Shown: one piece after another, positions 46,351-55,461 of the stretch
Position numbering within the stretch: the first letter of the stretch is position 1
Layout of the letters: each line of letters starts with the position of its first letter
NCBI RefSeq assembly: GCF_014207635.1
Contig: NZ_JACHIE010000001.1
Span: 124,001-188,000 of the forward strand
Source of the DNA: Acetobacter lovaniensis
GTDB taxonomy: Bacteria > Pseudomonadota > Alphaproteobacteria > Acetobacterales > Acetobacteraceae
DNA: 64,000 bases
Reading direction: 5' to 3'
Notes under the pieces: generated by a model
Told to the model about the DNA's origin: nothing
Databases searched by the model: none
Seen by the model: only the letters and a program-made list of their open reading frames with translations
Made by a program: the position numbers and the translations under genes

Positions 46351-47511
46351 CTAGTTGGCGGATGCCATATCCGGCAGCTCAGGGGTTACCCCTTCCTGCT
46401 TTGCGCGGGCTTCTTCTGCCTCAATGGCCGCCACGCGCTCTTCAACCAGATCCACAACATGGTTGATCATGTCATCCGCAGCAATTGTATGGTCCTGCTT
46501 GCCAGCGGAATAGACCATATGGCGGCCGGAACCACCCCCGGTCACCCCAAGGTCGGTCATAAGGGCTTCACCCGGACCATTGACCACGCAACCGATGATG
46601 GAAAGCGTAAGCGGGGTTTTGATATGGGCCAGACGATCTTCAAGAGTCTGCACCGTTTCCACCACATTAAAGCCCTGACGTGCGCAGGACGGGCAGGAAA
46701 TGATTTTAACCCCACGATGCCGCAGGCCAAGGGATTTAAGAATATCCCACCCGACCAGCACTTCTTCTTCCGGGGCGGCGGACAAAGAAACGCGCATGGT
46801 ATCGCCCACACCAGCCCAGAGCAGGTTGCCCAGCCCGATGGAGGACTTGACCGTACCTGCACGCTTGCTGCCCGCTTCGGTAATGCCAATATGCAGCGGG
46901 TAATCGCACGCATCTGCCAGTTGCTGGTAAGCCGCAACCGCCATGAACACGTCCGATGCCTTCACGCTGATCTTGAATTCACGGAAGTCATGATCTTCCA
47001 GAATCTTGGCGTGTTCGAGTGCGCTTTCCACCAGTGCTTCGGGGTTGGGCTCACCGTACTTTTCCAGAAGATGCTTTTCCAGCGATCCGGCATTCACGCC
47101 GATACGGATGGAACAGCCGTAATCCTTGGCGGCCTGAACCACCTCACGCACACGCTCGGCACTACCGATATTGCCCGGATTAATACGCAGGCAGGCAGCC
47201 CCGGCCTTGGCGGCCTCAATGGCGCGTTTGTAGTGGAAGTGAATATCGGCCACGATCGGCACGTTCACTTCCCTTACGATTTCCGCCAGTGCTGCCGTGC
47301 TATCCTCATCCGGGCAGGAAACACGAACAATATCCACCCCGGCCAGTTCGGCACGGCGGATCTGCTCGATGGTCGCCTGTGCATCACTGGTCAGGGTATT
47401 GGTCATGGTCTGGACGGAAATCGGGGCATCCCCACCGACGGCTACCTTGCCGACGTGGATCTGCCGAGATTTCCGACGCTCGATATGCTGGTAAGGCCGG
47501 TAGCCGCTCAT
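46351..47511 (-). CDS. ispG: (E)-4-hydroxy-3-methylbut-2-enyl-diphosphate synthase
   Basis: A 386-residue [4Fe-4S] enzyme of the MEP isoprenoid pathway, flavodoxin-dependent. Early block [21 protein letters not shown], and cluster cysteines in [12 protein letters not shown] near 276 with a third ligand in [10 protein letters not shown] near 309. A C-terminal low-complexity extension after about 365 ([14 protein letters not shown]) is not part of the fold. AAAGGATG lies just before the start. Confidence 0.95.
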   Translation of the reverse strand: MSGYRPYQHIERRKSRQIHVGKVAVGGDAPISVQTMTNTLTSDAQATIEQIRRAELAGVDIVRVSCPDEDSTAALAEIVREVNVPIVADIHFHYKRAIEAAKAGAACLRINPGNIGSAERVREVVQAAKDYGCSIRIGVNAGSLEKHLLEKYGEPNPEALVESALEHAKILEDHDFREFKISVKASDVFMAVAAYQQLADACDYPLHIGITEAGSKRAGTVKSSIGLGNLLWAGVGDTMRVSLSAAPEEEVLVGWDILKSLGLRHRGVKIISCPSCARQGFNVVETVQTLEDRLAHIKTPLTLSIIGCVVNGPGEALMTDLGVTGGGSGRHMVYSAGKQDHTIAADDMINHVVDLVEERVAAIEAEEARAKQEGVTPELPDMASAN

Positions 47512-47649
47512 CTTGCATCCTTTTGTCGAAACGACAGTTGGGGGAGGTCTGGCCGCAGTTCGGCGCTGCGGTGTCTCCCGCTCTAGGTTTGGTGCTTTCC
47601 TGCCAAAATCAAGTCCGGTTGGCTACACATAAAGCATGGAAAGAGCCAT

Positions 47650-48939
47650 TCAGTGCGCGCCAGCCCCACTCAACTGGCGGGCATTCAGGTCATCCGCACT
47701 GGGCTCGGCAGGCGGTGCAGCCGCACGGTGCGGTGGTGGTTTGGCCACCTCGACCGCGGGCTGGGCCACATGCCCTGCCCCACTTTCTGGTGCTACGGAC
47801 GCATCAGCCGCAGGCGTTGCAACCGTGCTGGTTCTAGTCGCCCCCCTAGGTGACGGCACAACCACTGGTACTCCTGTGGCACTTACTCCCCCACCGGCCC
47901 GGACCTGCTGAACCACTTCCGGCGTTAAGGCAATGTGCCGCAGAACCGCACCATTCCGCCCCAATGGCGGGGTTGTCATGTCCCCTTGGGCAAAAGCTAC
48001 GCCGCCTGCATTGCCAACAGTCAGGCTGTACGGCCCGTTATCGGCAGGAACAGTCCAGACATCACCGGGTTGCAGAATATGGTCGTACACGACCTTGCCT
48101 ACCGCATTCCTGACCTGCACCCAGCTTGGAGCCTGCGCCTTGAGCATAAGAGGCGCATCCGCACTGGCACTGGCACTGGCACTGGCCGTTTCTGGCACAC
48201 TGGCAGCAGGCTGCTCAACCGCAGGAGATACGGCGGGCACTTCCCCTGCAACCGGCTTATCCGGTTGTGGTGCCACCAGTGCGTCCACCACACCGGGCGC
48301 ATTAACTGGTGCGGGCGCATCTGCCCCTGTGGGCACCACTGGGGTGCTCTGTGCCGGTGCAGGCTGGGCCGCCGGCAAGGGAGGAAGCTGCGCCATGTTG
48401 TGATCAGGCAGGATAGAAGCAACCTGTGGCGAGGGCGCATTCTTTGCACTCTCACCGGGCATCAAGGTTGCAACGGGCGGCACGCGTTCGGGCACAGGTG
48501 GGGCATGCCCCACAAAACAGTACCACCCCACATAGCTTGCCAGAATAACGGCCAACCCAAGGGAAATGCTAACGGCAGGCGGCAGGCGGCGGTCTGGTGG
48601 CGGATCGGGGAAATCCAGATCCGGCTTACGCGTACCCAGCCGCCCTTCCTGACGATAAAGCTTGAGCATCTGGTCGGGATTGAACCCGAGAGCCTGCCCA
48701 TATGCCCGCAAAAAGCCCAGAGCATAGACCTCTGCTGGTAATACGCTGGCATTCCCATTTTCCAGCGCTTCCAGATAAACGCTGCGAATCCGCAGCCAGG
48801 CCGCAACATCCCCGATGCTCCAGCCAAGCTGCTCGCGGCGTTTACGCAAAGCTTCGCCTACCCCCAGCACCTCCACATCGGGAAGCGGAGGCAAAGGCGA
48901 GCCTTGCTCTTGATCAGAACCTTGGGCGTATTCAGCCAT
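47650..48939 (-). CDS. rodZ: RodZ-like cytoskeletal/HTH protein with DUF4115
   Basis: 429 residues from the ATG at 48937-48939, which overlaps the upstream gene by 8 nt; an in-frame start 63 nt earlier was rejected. It has a cytoplasmic helix-turn-helix (about 27-95), a single TM helix (about 122-144), a long Pro/Ala-rich periplasmic linker, then a DUF4115 domain (LMLKAQAPSWVQV ... VYDHILQPGDVW, about 270-350) and a Pro/Ala-rich tail. RodZ links MreB to the elongasome. A (GCACTG) repeat encodes SASASASA in the linker. Confidence 0.87.
   Translation of the reverse strand: MAEYAQGSDQEQGSPLPPLPDVEVLGVGEALRKRREQLGWSIGDVAAWLRIRSVYLEALENGNASVLPAEVYALGFLRAYGQALGFNPDQMLKLYRQEGRLGTRKPDLDFPDPPPDRRLPPAVSISLGLAVILASYVGWYCFVGHAPPVPERVPPVATLMPGESAKNAPSPQVASILPDHNMAQLPPLPAAQPAPAQSTPVVPTGADAPAPVNAPGVVDALVAPQPDKPVAGEVPAVSPAVEQPAASVPETASASASASADAPLMLKAQAPSWVQVRNAVGKVVYDHILQPGDVWTVPADNGPYSLTVGNAGGVAFAQGDMTTPPLGRNGAVLRHIALTPEVVQQVRAGGGVSATGVPVVVPSPRGATRTSTVATPAADASVAPESGAGHVAQPAVEVAKPPPHRAAAPPAEPSADDLNARQLSGAGAH
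48161..48184. repeat. Four tandem GCACTG hexamers inside rodZ
   Basis: Four perfect copies of a 6-bp unit, in frame, encoding Ser-Ala repeats in the periplasmic linker of RodZ. Copy-number change by slippage would lengthen or shorten the linker by two residues per unit without a frameshift. Confidence 0.85.
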
Positions 48940-50020
48940 CCGTATCCATACGACGTTGTTGACGTACCAAAGCCACAGTCGCCTGTTCCACCAGATCGTC
49001 AATGATCTGCGCCACAGGCTGGACTGACGTTACCATACCAACAGACTGGCCTGCCATAACAGACCCCTGTTCGACATCACCATCAATAACCGCACGACGC
49101 AGCGCACCAGCCCAGAAATGTTCAATTTCCAGCTGGGCCGCCTCACGCGTGAGTTCCCCCGACTGAAAGCGACGGATCACATCGGCCTGATGGGTAACAA
49201 ACTGCCGCCCGCCCTCGTTACCAAGGGCACGTACGGGAATAACCGGAAAACGGTCATCCAGCTGCACGGAGGTTACGGCATCCCGCGCAGCGGCACGCAC
49301 GAACGCTTTTTTGAACTTTTCGTGAGCAATGCTTTCTTCCGCCGCGGCAAAGCGCGTACCCAGCTGCCCACCCGAAGCCCCAAGCTCCAGATAAGACACC
49401 AGAGCATCCCCACGCCCCAGACCACCGGCCACAAAAACCGGAACACTCTGGATATGCGGCAGAATTTCCTGCGCCAGAACGGTCAGCGAAACAGGGCCAA
49501 CATGCCCGCCTGCTTCCGCCCCTTCAATTACCAGCGCGTCCACGCCCATTTTGACCAGACGCTTGGCCAGAACCAACGCCGGAGAGAAGGCAATAACCTT
49601 TGCCCCGCCGTCCTTGATGGCCTTGATGGCCGCACCGGGTGGAATGCCACCAGCCAGCACAATATGGCCAACGCCTGCATCCAGGCAGACCTGTACCAAC
49701 TCGGTCAGCTGCGGGTGCATGGTTATCAGGTTTACGCCAAACGGGCGGTCGGTCAGGGCACGGGTTGCCTGAATTTCCTCCGCCAGACGCGCAGGTTCCA
49801 TAGCCCCGCAGGCAATAACGCCAAACCCGCCTGCATTGGAAATGGCGGACACAAGATTGCGCTCGCTCACCCAGGACATGGCCCCGCCAAGAATGGCGTA
49901 CTGCGTTCCCAAAAAGTCGGTCCCACGCCGCCACAACGCATCCAGCCGCTTGCGCGCGCGTTGCAGTTCGGGCTGGGTGGGGGCGTCGGTCACGGCAACC
50001 GTGTTGTTCTGCTCAGACAT
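48932..50020 (-). CDS. Nitronate monooxygenase-like FMN enzyme
   Basis: 362 residues from the ATG at 50018-50020, overlapping the lysC stop by 8 nt; the longer in-frame extension is not a plausible protein. It is a TIM-barrel FMN protein with AILGGAMSWVSERNLVSAISNAGGFGVI near the N-terminus, AGGIPPGAAIK, EGAEAGGHVG (catalytic His) and PVFVAGGLG. The family includes 2-nitropropane dioxygenases and FabK-like enoyl reductases. As fabI is present, a nitronate or other oxidase role is more likely. Confidence 0.85.
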   Translation of the reverse strand: MSEQNNTVAVTDAPTQPELQRARKRLDALWRRGTDFLGTQYAILGGAMSWVSERNLVSAISNAGGFGVIACGAMEPARLAEEIQATRALTDRPFGVNLITMHPQLTELVQVCLDAGVGHIVLAGGIPPGAAIKAIKDGGAKVIAFSPALVLAKRLVKMGVDALVIEGAEAGGHVGPVSLTVLAQEILPHIQSVPVFVAGGLGRGDALVSYLELGASGGQLGTRFAAAEESIAHEKFKKAFVRAAARDAVTSVQLDDRFPVIPVRALGNEGGRQFVTHQADVIRRFQSGELTREAAQLEIEHFWAGALRRAVIDGDVEQGSVMAGQSVGMVTSVQPVAQIIDDLVEQATVALVRQQRRMDTDG

Positions 50021-51266
50021 TATCCAGCCCATATGCGGTATGCAGGGCCCGCACGGCAAGCTCTGCGTATTCCGCCGCCACCAGCACCGAAATCTTGATC
50101 TCGCTGGTGGAAATGGCCTGAATGTTGATGGAGCGTTCCGAAAGTGTGCGGAACATGGTGCTGGCCACACCGGCATGCGAGCGCATACCCGTGCCGACAA
50201 CGCTGATCTTAACAATATCCGGGTCTGTTGCCAGTTCTTCGTACTGCACGGAGTCCCGAACACTTTCCAGCACATTGATCGCCTGCGGCAGGTCGCTCTT
50301 GCTGGTTGTGAAGGTCATGTTGGTGGTGCCGTCTGCGCCTGTGCTCTGCACAATCATGTCCACATTCACATGTGCTTCGCTCATGGGGCCAAAAATTGCT
50401 GCGGCAATACCGGGGCGGTCCGGAATGCGCCGGACCGACAGCTTGGCTTCATCACGCGAGTAGGCAATGCCGGTAACCAGTTTCTTTTCCACGATTTCGT
50501 CCTCATCCACCACCAAAGACCCGGGAAGGTGCCCTTCCATAACTGCCGGACCATCTGCAAAGCTGGAAAGCACCTGCACCCGCACCCCTTCGCGCATGGC
50601 AAGCCCTACGCTGCGGGTTTGCAGCACCTTGGCACCGACTGATGCCAGTTCCAGCATTTCCTCATAGGTAATTTTATCAAGCTTGCGCGCTTTGGGCACA
50701 ATACGGGGGTCGGTTGTGTAAATCCCGTCCACGTCCGTATAAATATCGCACCGGTCCGCCTTGATTGCTGCGGCAAGAGCTACGGCCGAGGTATCGGACC
50801 CGCCACGCCCAAGGGTGGAAACACGCCCGTCTGGCGCAACACCCTGAAAGCCTGCAACAACCGGCACCATACCCTCGGCCATGCAGCCAAGCAGCTTTGT
50901 ACCATCAATTGTATCCAGACTGGCCTTGCCATGTGCCGAATCGGTCAGAATGGGAACCTGCCACCCCGCGAACGAGCGTGAGGGCACACCGAGCTTCTGC
51001 AGCGCAATGGCCAGCAGGCCGCTGGTCACCTGCTCACCCGTGGCCACGATGGAATCGTATTCCTTGGGGTCATGCAGGGGAGAGAGGGACTGGCAGAAAC
51101 CGACAAGCCTGTTTGTCTCCCCCGCCATGGCGGAAACGACAACAAGAACATCACATCCTGCGTCTTTCTGTTTTTTGACGCGCTCGGCCACGGCTCGAAT
51201 ACGATCAAGGTCGCCGACAGACGTTCCGCCGAATTTCATGACAATCCGGGGTGCGGAACCGGACAT
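50013..51266 (-). CDS. lysC: Aspartate kinase
   Basis: 417 residues from the ATG at 51264-51266, preceded by GGAG at 9 nt; a start 33 nt upstream lacks that spacing. It phosphorylates aspartate for lysine, threonine and methionine. The MKFGGTSV catalytic motif is at 10-17, GRGGSDTSA near 166, and TDVDGIYTTDPRIVP near 190. Two ACT domains follow (from about 275), giving feedback control by lysine and/or threonine. Confidence 0.95.
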   Translation of the reverse strand: MSGSAPRIVMKFGGTSVGDLDRIRAVAERVKKQKDAGCDVLVVVSAMAGETNRLVGFCQSLSPLHDPKEYDSIVATGEQVTSGLLAIALQKLGVPSRSFAGWQVPILTDSAHGKASLDTIDGTKLLGCMAEGMVPVVAGFQGVAPDGRVSTLGRGGSDTSAVALAAAIKADRCDIYTDVDGIYTTDPRIVPKARKLDKITYEEMLELASVGAKVLQTRSVGLAMREGVRVQVLSSFADGPAVMEGHLPGSLVVDEDEIVEKKLVTGIAYSRDEAKLSVRRIPDRPGIAAAIFGPMSEAHVNVDMIVQSTGADGTTNMTFTTSKSDLPQAINVLESVRDSVQYEELATDPDIVKISVVGTGMRSHAGVASTMFRTLSERSINIQAISTSEIKISVLVAAEYAELAVRALHTAYGLDNV

Positions 51267-51437
51267 AGCTTTATTCTCCACCAGACAACCGCAGAACATG
51301 CCACCAGTTCCAGTTCGACCCCAGCTTTGCCAGAAAAGACGAACAGGAATGGTTGCACAGCTTTACAAGGCGCGTCACATAACCTTCCCGGCCCCCTTTC
51401 GTCCAGCGGGGAGACCAGCAGGAAAGGATTTTGTTGC

Positions 51438-52178
51438 ATGAACGCCACCACGCCACACGCGCCCTCATCCGTCTCTGATGAAGAAATCGCACGGTTTAGC
51501 GCCCTTGCGGAGCAGTGGTGGAATCCTTCCGGTCCCATGCGCCCACTGCACGCCATGAATGCGTTGCGCATAGACTGGGCAAGCCGCCACCTGCCCCTGC
51601 GTGGCCGCACCACGCGCCGCGCAAAAATTCTGGACATCGGGTGTGGCGCGGGGCTTGCGAGCGAAGCCCTTGCCAAAGCAGGCTACGACGTGCTGGGGCT
51701 GGATGCCTCAGCCAACGGTATTGCCGCCGCCAAGGAGCATCTGGCCACCTGCCCGCTGCCTGAACACGCGGGGCCACTGCACTACCGCAATGGCAGTGCA
51801 GAAGACCTTGTGGCTGAAGGCTGCGTATTTGACGCGGTTGTGGCATTAGAAATTATCGAGCATGTCACTGATCCTGCGGCATTTATGGACATGCTGGCCC
51901 AGCTTGCAGGGCCAAAGGGTACTGTCATTGTTTCCACCATGAACCGCACCCTGCGCTCCCTTGCCGTTGGCAAGATTGGTGCCGAGTATATTCTACGCCT
52001 GCTACCCGTAGGCACGCACGAATGGCGCAAGTTCATCCAGCCATCCGAACTGGGCCAGTATGCCCGTGCGGCGGGCCTGCGCATGACCGCCATAGCAGGC
52101 ATGGCACCCGGCCCCATGGGCTGGAAGGAAACCCGCGATCTCGGCATCAACTACATCGCGGCGTTTACAAGATACTGA
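51438..52178 (+). CDS. ubiG: Ubiquinone biosynthesis O-methyltransferase
   Basis: 246 residues from the ATG at 51438 with GGAAAGGATT upstream. It performs both O-methylations of ubiquinone synthesis. SAM motif I ILDIGCGAG is near 63-71, with ALAEQWWNPSGPMRPLHAMN at 23-42 a UbiG hallmark and IEHVTDPAAF near 143. GPMGWKETRDLGINYIA closes the protein. It is divergent from lysC with a 171-nt gap. Confidence 0.95.
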   Translation: MNATTPHAPSSVSDEEIARFSALAEQWWNPSGPMRPLHAMNALRIDWASRHLPLRGRTTRRAKILDIGCGAGLASEALAKAGYDVLGLDASANGIAAAKEHLATCPLPEHAGPLHYRNGSAEDLVAEGCVFDAVVALEIIEHVTDPAAFMDMLAQLAGPKGTVIVSTMNRTLRSLAVGKIGAEYILRLLPVGTHEWRKFIQPSELGQYARAAGLRMTAIAGMAPGPMGWKETRDLGINYIAAFTRY

Positions 52179-52230
52179 CTTTAAAGCTTTTTGTGGTCTG
52201 GAGATTCAACGCCCACTCCAGACCAGCCCC

Positions 52231-52746
52231 CTATTTGACTGAATCGGGAATTTTGCACACAGGCCCCATGGCGGGGCCACTGTAGCGGGTCCATGTCTGG
52301 GTTTCGCCAAAAATAGGCAGCCCTATATAGCCACGCAGCTTGAGCACATCGGGTTGAGCCAGCCAGATTTGAGAATCATAGAGATGTCCCGTATCGGGGT
52401 CCAGAATATGCCCGGCCCAGCGCCCTGCATTACTTTCGCCCATGGGACGAAAATCCGTTAACATCAGCAGGTTACACTCGGATTTGCCATCATGCCCACG
52501 GGGTACATCCGTACCATCGTAACGCAGGCCAACCAGATGGCCGCACAGATTTTGTCCGCAACGGTCGATTTTGAACACGCCGTCATGATCCTGACTAAGC
52601 CAGTACCCCATTAAGGTGGCATCGTTCGACACCGGTTCTGCGGCAGATGACGGTCCAGCCTGCGCACCAGCCAGCAAAATAGCCAGCAGGGCAGCAAACC
52701 CCACTCTGGCTTTATGCACCGCGCCGCATTTTCCGTTCTTTGTCAT
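52231..52746 (-). CDS. DUF2147 family exported protein
   Basis: 171 residues from the ATG at 52744-52746, with GAGGGAGAGG upstream; a longer in-frame frame was rejected because it would remove the signal peptide from the N-terminus. The signal ends near SSAAEP. DUF2147 blocks are GYWLSQDHDGVFKIDRCGQNLCGHLVGL and the C-terminal LKLRGYIGLPIFGETQTWTR. Function is unknown; the family is periplasmic and lipocalin-like. Confidence 0.88.
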   Translation of the reverse strand: MTKNGKCGAVHKARVGFAALLAILLAGAQAGPSSAAEPVSNDATLMGYWLSQDHDGVFKIDRCGQNLCGHLVGLRYDGTDVPRGHDGKSECNLLMLTDFRPMGESNAGRWAGHILDPDTGHLYDSQIWLAQPDVLKLRGYIGLPIFGETQTWTRYSGPAMGPVCKIPDSVK

Positions 52747-52859
52747 ATCTGCCTCTCCCTCAAGCGGGCGGCGGTCTGGCTTGCCAACCCAGCCCATCAA
52801 GGTGTGGGGGATCACCTTCTTGCACACCACCCCCATTTGTATATGGTCAGCCCAGACAT

Positions 52860-53339
52860 TCAACTCTCCGTATCCCGCACCCAGGGCACGTTGTGGAACG
52901 CAACCCCTTCTTCTTCCAGCTCTTCTCTCTGGGTCTGGGACATTTCACCGTAAATCCCGCGCTCGGGGGCTTCGCCATAATGAATGCGCAAGGCTTCATC
53001 GGCAAATCGGTTGCCCACATTTTCACAATTCTCTTCAATCGTGCGCCGCACGTCACGCAGAGCACTCAGCATGGCATCTGGCAGGCCGGGGGGAATATGG
53101 CCTGCTGCGGGCGCCCGAGGCGCTGCCATGTCTGGTGTGGGTGCGGGATCACTTTGTGGCAAACGCTCAGATGCACGCCCCACAATGGCCGGTGCCATGG
53201 GGGCCTGATCCACACTGGACGTGCCACATGAGGGGCAGCTTAAAAGGTTCTTCTGCCTGAGCATGGCAAATGTACTGCTGTCTTTGTACCAGCCTTCAAA
53301 CACATGGTCATGGGCGCAACGCAGACGATAGCAGATCAT
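52860..53339 (-). CDS. DUF1178 family protein
   Basis: A 159-residue protein with an N-terminal zinc-ribbon-like section (RCAHDHVFEGWY ... LLSCPSCGTSSVDQAPMAP). The conserved C-terminal half is NCENVGNRFADEALRIHYGEAPERGIYG. Function is unknown. It clusters with grxC and comF here, as in several alphaproteobacteria. A Pro/Ala-rich linker separates the halves. Confidence 0.9.
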   Translation of the reverse strand: MICYRLRCAHDHVFEGWYKDSSTFAMLRQKNLLSCPSCGTSSVDQAPMAPAIVGRASERLPQSDPAPTPDMAAPRAPAAGHIPPGLPDAMLSALRDVRRTIEENCENVGNRFADEALRIHYGEAPERGIYGEMSQTQREELEEEGVAFHNVPWVRDTES

Positions 53340-53381
53340 AGTGTATTACCCCGGCAGATACCTTCTGGTCGTCATGAATAC

Positions 53382-53642
53382 TCAGCCCAGCCCGAGCAGG
53401 CCATTCAGCTGGCCCGTGCGCTCAAGCCGCATCAGGTCATCACACCCGCCAAGGGCTTTGCCATCTACAAAGGTCTGGGGCACGGTTGTCTGCCCACCGG
53501 ACAGGGCTATGGCCTCGTCCCGCTCGGGCGTGCCGCGTGGGGCGTTGACCTCGGTAAACGGTATTTTTTTGCTCTCCAGCAGGGCTACTGCACGCATGCA
53601 GTAGGGGCAACCGGGCTGGGTATAGATTTTGATTTCAGGCAT
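53382..53642 (-). CDS. grxC: Glutaredoxin 3
   Basis: An 86-residue dithiol glutaredoxin. The redox motif CPYC is at about 12-15 (GCPYCMRAV). TVPQTFVDGKALGGCDDL includes the cis-proline and GSH-binding glycine-aspartate loop. It reduces protein disulfides with glutathione. Spaced 77 nt from comF and 42 nt from the DUF1178 gene. Confidence 0.95.
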   Translation of the reverse strand: MPEIKIYTQPGCPYCMRAVALLESKKIPFTEVNAPRGTPERDEAIALSGGQTTVPQTFVDGKALGGCDDLMRLERTGQLNGLLGLG

Positions 53643-53719
53643 GGATTGTCCTTACTGGTTCCGGGTTATGGATTCAATCAGCTTTTGCTGGGCCATGTTA
53701 TGGGCTTCATGCGCCTTGT

Positions 53720-54502
53720 CTAGCCGGGTTGGTCAATATCCACCTCCGGGCGGGCGGGCACGACCCCGGCCACCAGCAGGCTGACACTGCGCGCTCCCGC
53801 CTGTAACAGGGCATTGGTGCAGGCCGTAGCGGTTGCACCCGTTGTAAGCAGGTCATCCACCAGCACAATATCACGCCCCCGCACCCTGTGCGCCCGCGTG
53901 CTACGCACACTCATGGCCTGAGCAACCTCCTCCCGCCGCGCCTGACGGGAAAAGGACGCAAGAGGCACCGTCGAGCGGACACGGATCAGGGCATCGGGCA
54001 GGCAATGCAGGCCGCCCAGTTTTGCCACGCCATGCGCCAGCAACGCAGCCTGATTATAACGCCGCCTGAACAACCGCCAGCGATGCACGGGCACGGGCAC
54101 CACCAGCGCATCACCACACATAATATCCTGCCCTATCCGCACCATCTGCTGGACCAGAAAAGATGTGTTTTCGGTTTGATCGGCATATTTAAGCTTTAAA
54201 ATCAGCTCCCTTGCCACGCTTTCATAAACAAACGCGGCACGGGCCTGCCCCCATACAGGAGGCTGCCGCTCGCATACCGGACACAGGCCATTCACACCCA
54301 GCATTGCGGCACTTACCTGCGGTACGGCACACGCCTTGCAAAATGGTGCAACGACAACCCGCAGATGCGTAAAGCAGGTGGCACAAAGCAGGCCATGCTG
54401 CGCAACATCCGCCCCGCAATGCAGGCAGGCTGGCGGGTAAAGGACCCCCAACCCCATCTGCCCAAGGGCGCGCAGTTGCGCCACAGCGCGTGCGCCTAGC
54501 AT
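53720..54502 (-). CDS. comF: ComF family phosphoribosyltransferase-like protein
   Basis: 260 residues from the ATG at 54500-54502; a longer in-frame start would run into the divergent methyltransferase gene. It has an N-terminal zinc-finger-like set (CLHCGADV ... CATCF ... CKAC ... CPVCE) and a C-terminal PRTase fold with the PRPP loop DIVLVDDLLTTGATA near 217-231. ComF is needed for DNA uptake in competent bacteria; in others its role is unclear. No other competence gene is nearby. Confidence 0.88.
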   Translation of the reverse strand: MLGARAVAQLRALGQMGLGVLYPPACLHCGADVAQHGLLCATCFTHLRVVVAPFCKACAVPQVSAAMLGVNGLCPVCERQPPVWGQARAAFVYESVARELILKLKYADQTENTSFLVQQMVRIGQDIMCGDALVVPVPVHRWRLFRRRYNQAALLAHGVAKLGGLHCLPDALIRVRSTVPLASFSRQARREEVAQAMSVRSTRAHRVRGRDIVLVDDLLTTGATATACTNALLQAGARSVSLLVAGVVPARPEVDIDQPG

Positions 54503-54517
54503 AAACACAGGTTTGTC

Positions 54518-55432
54518 ATGGCTGGCGGCTTGGCAAAAAGTGTGGATACGCGCACATCTGCCTTTATGGATACACCTGTTATTTTTGACCGCAAAGCCGT
54601 CAGGCGGCACAGGGACCGTGCGGCACGCAGGCTGGATGGCATTATGCCCGTGCTGGACATTACCGCCGACCTGCTGCTCGACCGGCTGGACGATATGGTG
54701 CGCAGTTTTTCCGCGGTACTGGATATAGGCGGGCGTGGTGCCATTAGCTCACGCCTTGGCGCGCGGGGCATTGCCACCACCAGCATGGACCTCTCCTCCA
54801 GCCTCGTCACCCGCTCCGAAGGAATGCGTGTTTGTGCGGATGCGGAATGGCTGCCGTTTGCCCCGCATAGTTTTGATCTGGTCATTGCCAATCTGTCTCT
54901 ACACTGGGTGAACGACCTGCCCGGTGTTTTTGCCCAGATCCGGCATGTTCTGCGGCCCGATGGGCTTTTTCTGGCCAGCATGCCCATACTCCCCACATTG
55001 CGCCCCCTGCGCACGGCGCTGGAAGCTGCCGAACTGGCAGTGTGCGATGGCGTATCGCCCCGTGTATCACCTTTTCCCACGCAGCAGAGCTGTGCGCAGC
55101 TTATGCAGCGGGCGGGGTTTGCCCTACCTGTTATTGACACCGAATGTCTGGACCTGCGCTACCGCTCACTCAGCGCACTTATGGCCGACCTGCGTGCAGC
55201 GGGTGAGACAAATGCCCTGACCCAGCGCACACGCACCATACCGCCACGCATGATGTTCCCCGCTGCCGCAGCAGAGCTGGAAAAACAGGGGGCTGACAGC
55301 TTTGCCATGCCCCTGCATATGGCTGTTTTATCGGGCTGGGCACCGGCTCCAACCCAACCCGTTCCTCTACAGCCCGGCCAGTTCCAGCACTCTTTGCATG
55401 ATGCCCTGAACCCGCAGGAACCAACTGCTTAA
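54518..55432 (+). CDS. SAM-dependent methyltransferase (NDUFAF5/BioC-like)
   Basis: 304 residues. The N-terminal IFDRKAVRRHRDRAARRL is the hallmark of the alphaproteobacterial relative of NDUFAF5 (arginine hydroxylase for complex I). SAM motif VLDIGGRGAISSRL follows, then ANLSLHWVNDLPGVFAQIRHVLRPDG. A second in-frame ATG at 54566 would start just before that block and may be the true start. Divergent from comF by 15 nt. Complex I assembly is inferred; a BioC-type role is possible because bioB is present. Confidence 0.83.
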   Translation: MAGGLAKSVDTRTSAFMDTPVIFDRKAVRRHRDRAARRLDGIMPVLDITADLLLDRLDDMVRSFSAVLDIGGRGAISSRLGARGIATTSMDLSSSLVTRSEGMRVCADAEWLPFAPHSFDLVIANLSLHWVNDLPGVFAQIRHVLRPDGLFLASMPILPTLRPLRTALEAAELAVCDGVSPRVSPFPTQQSCAQLMQRAGFALPVIDTECLDLRYRSLSALMADLRAAGETNALTQRTRTIPPRMMFPAAAAELEKQGADSFAMPLHMAVLSGWAPAPTQPVPLQPGQFQHSLHDALNPQEPTA

Positions 55433-55461
55433 TCTCGCCCCACAACCCTGCCGGGCTGAGA

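Noticed and set aside
46459-47586. 375-codon open frame on the plus strand
   Set aside because: Antisense shadow of ispG with no domain match.
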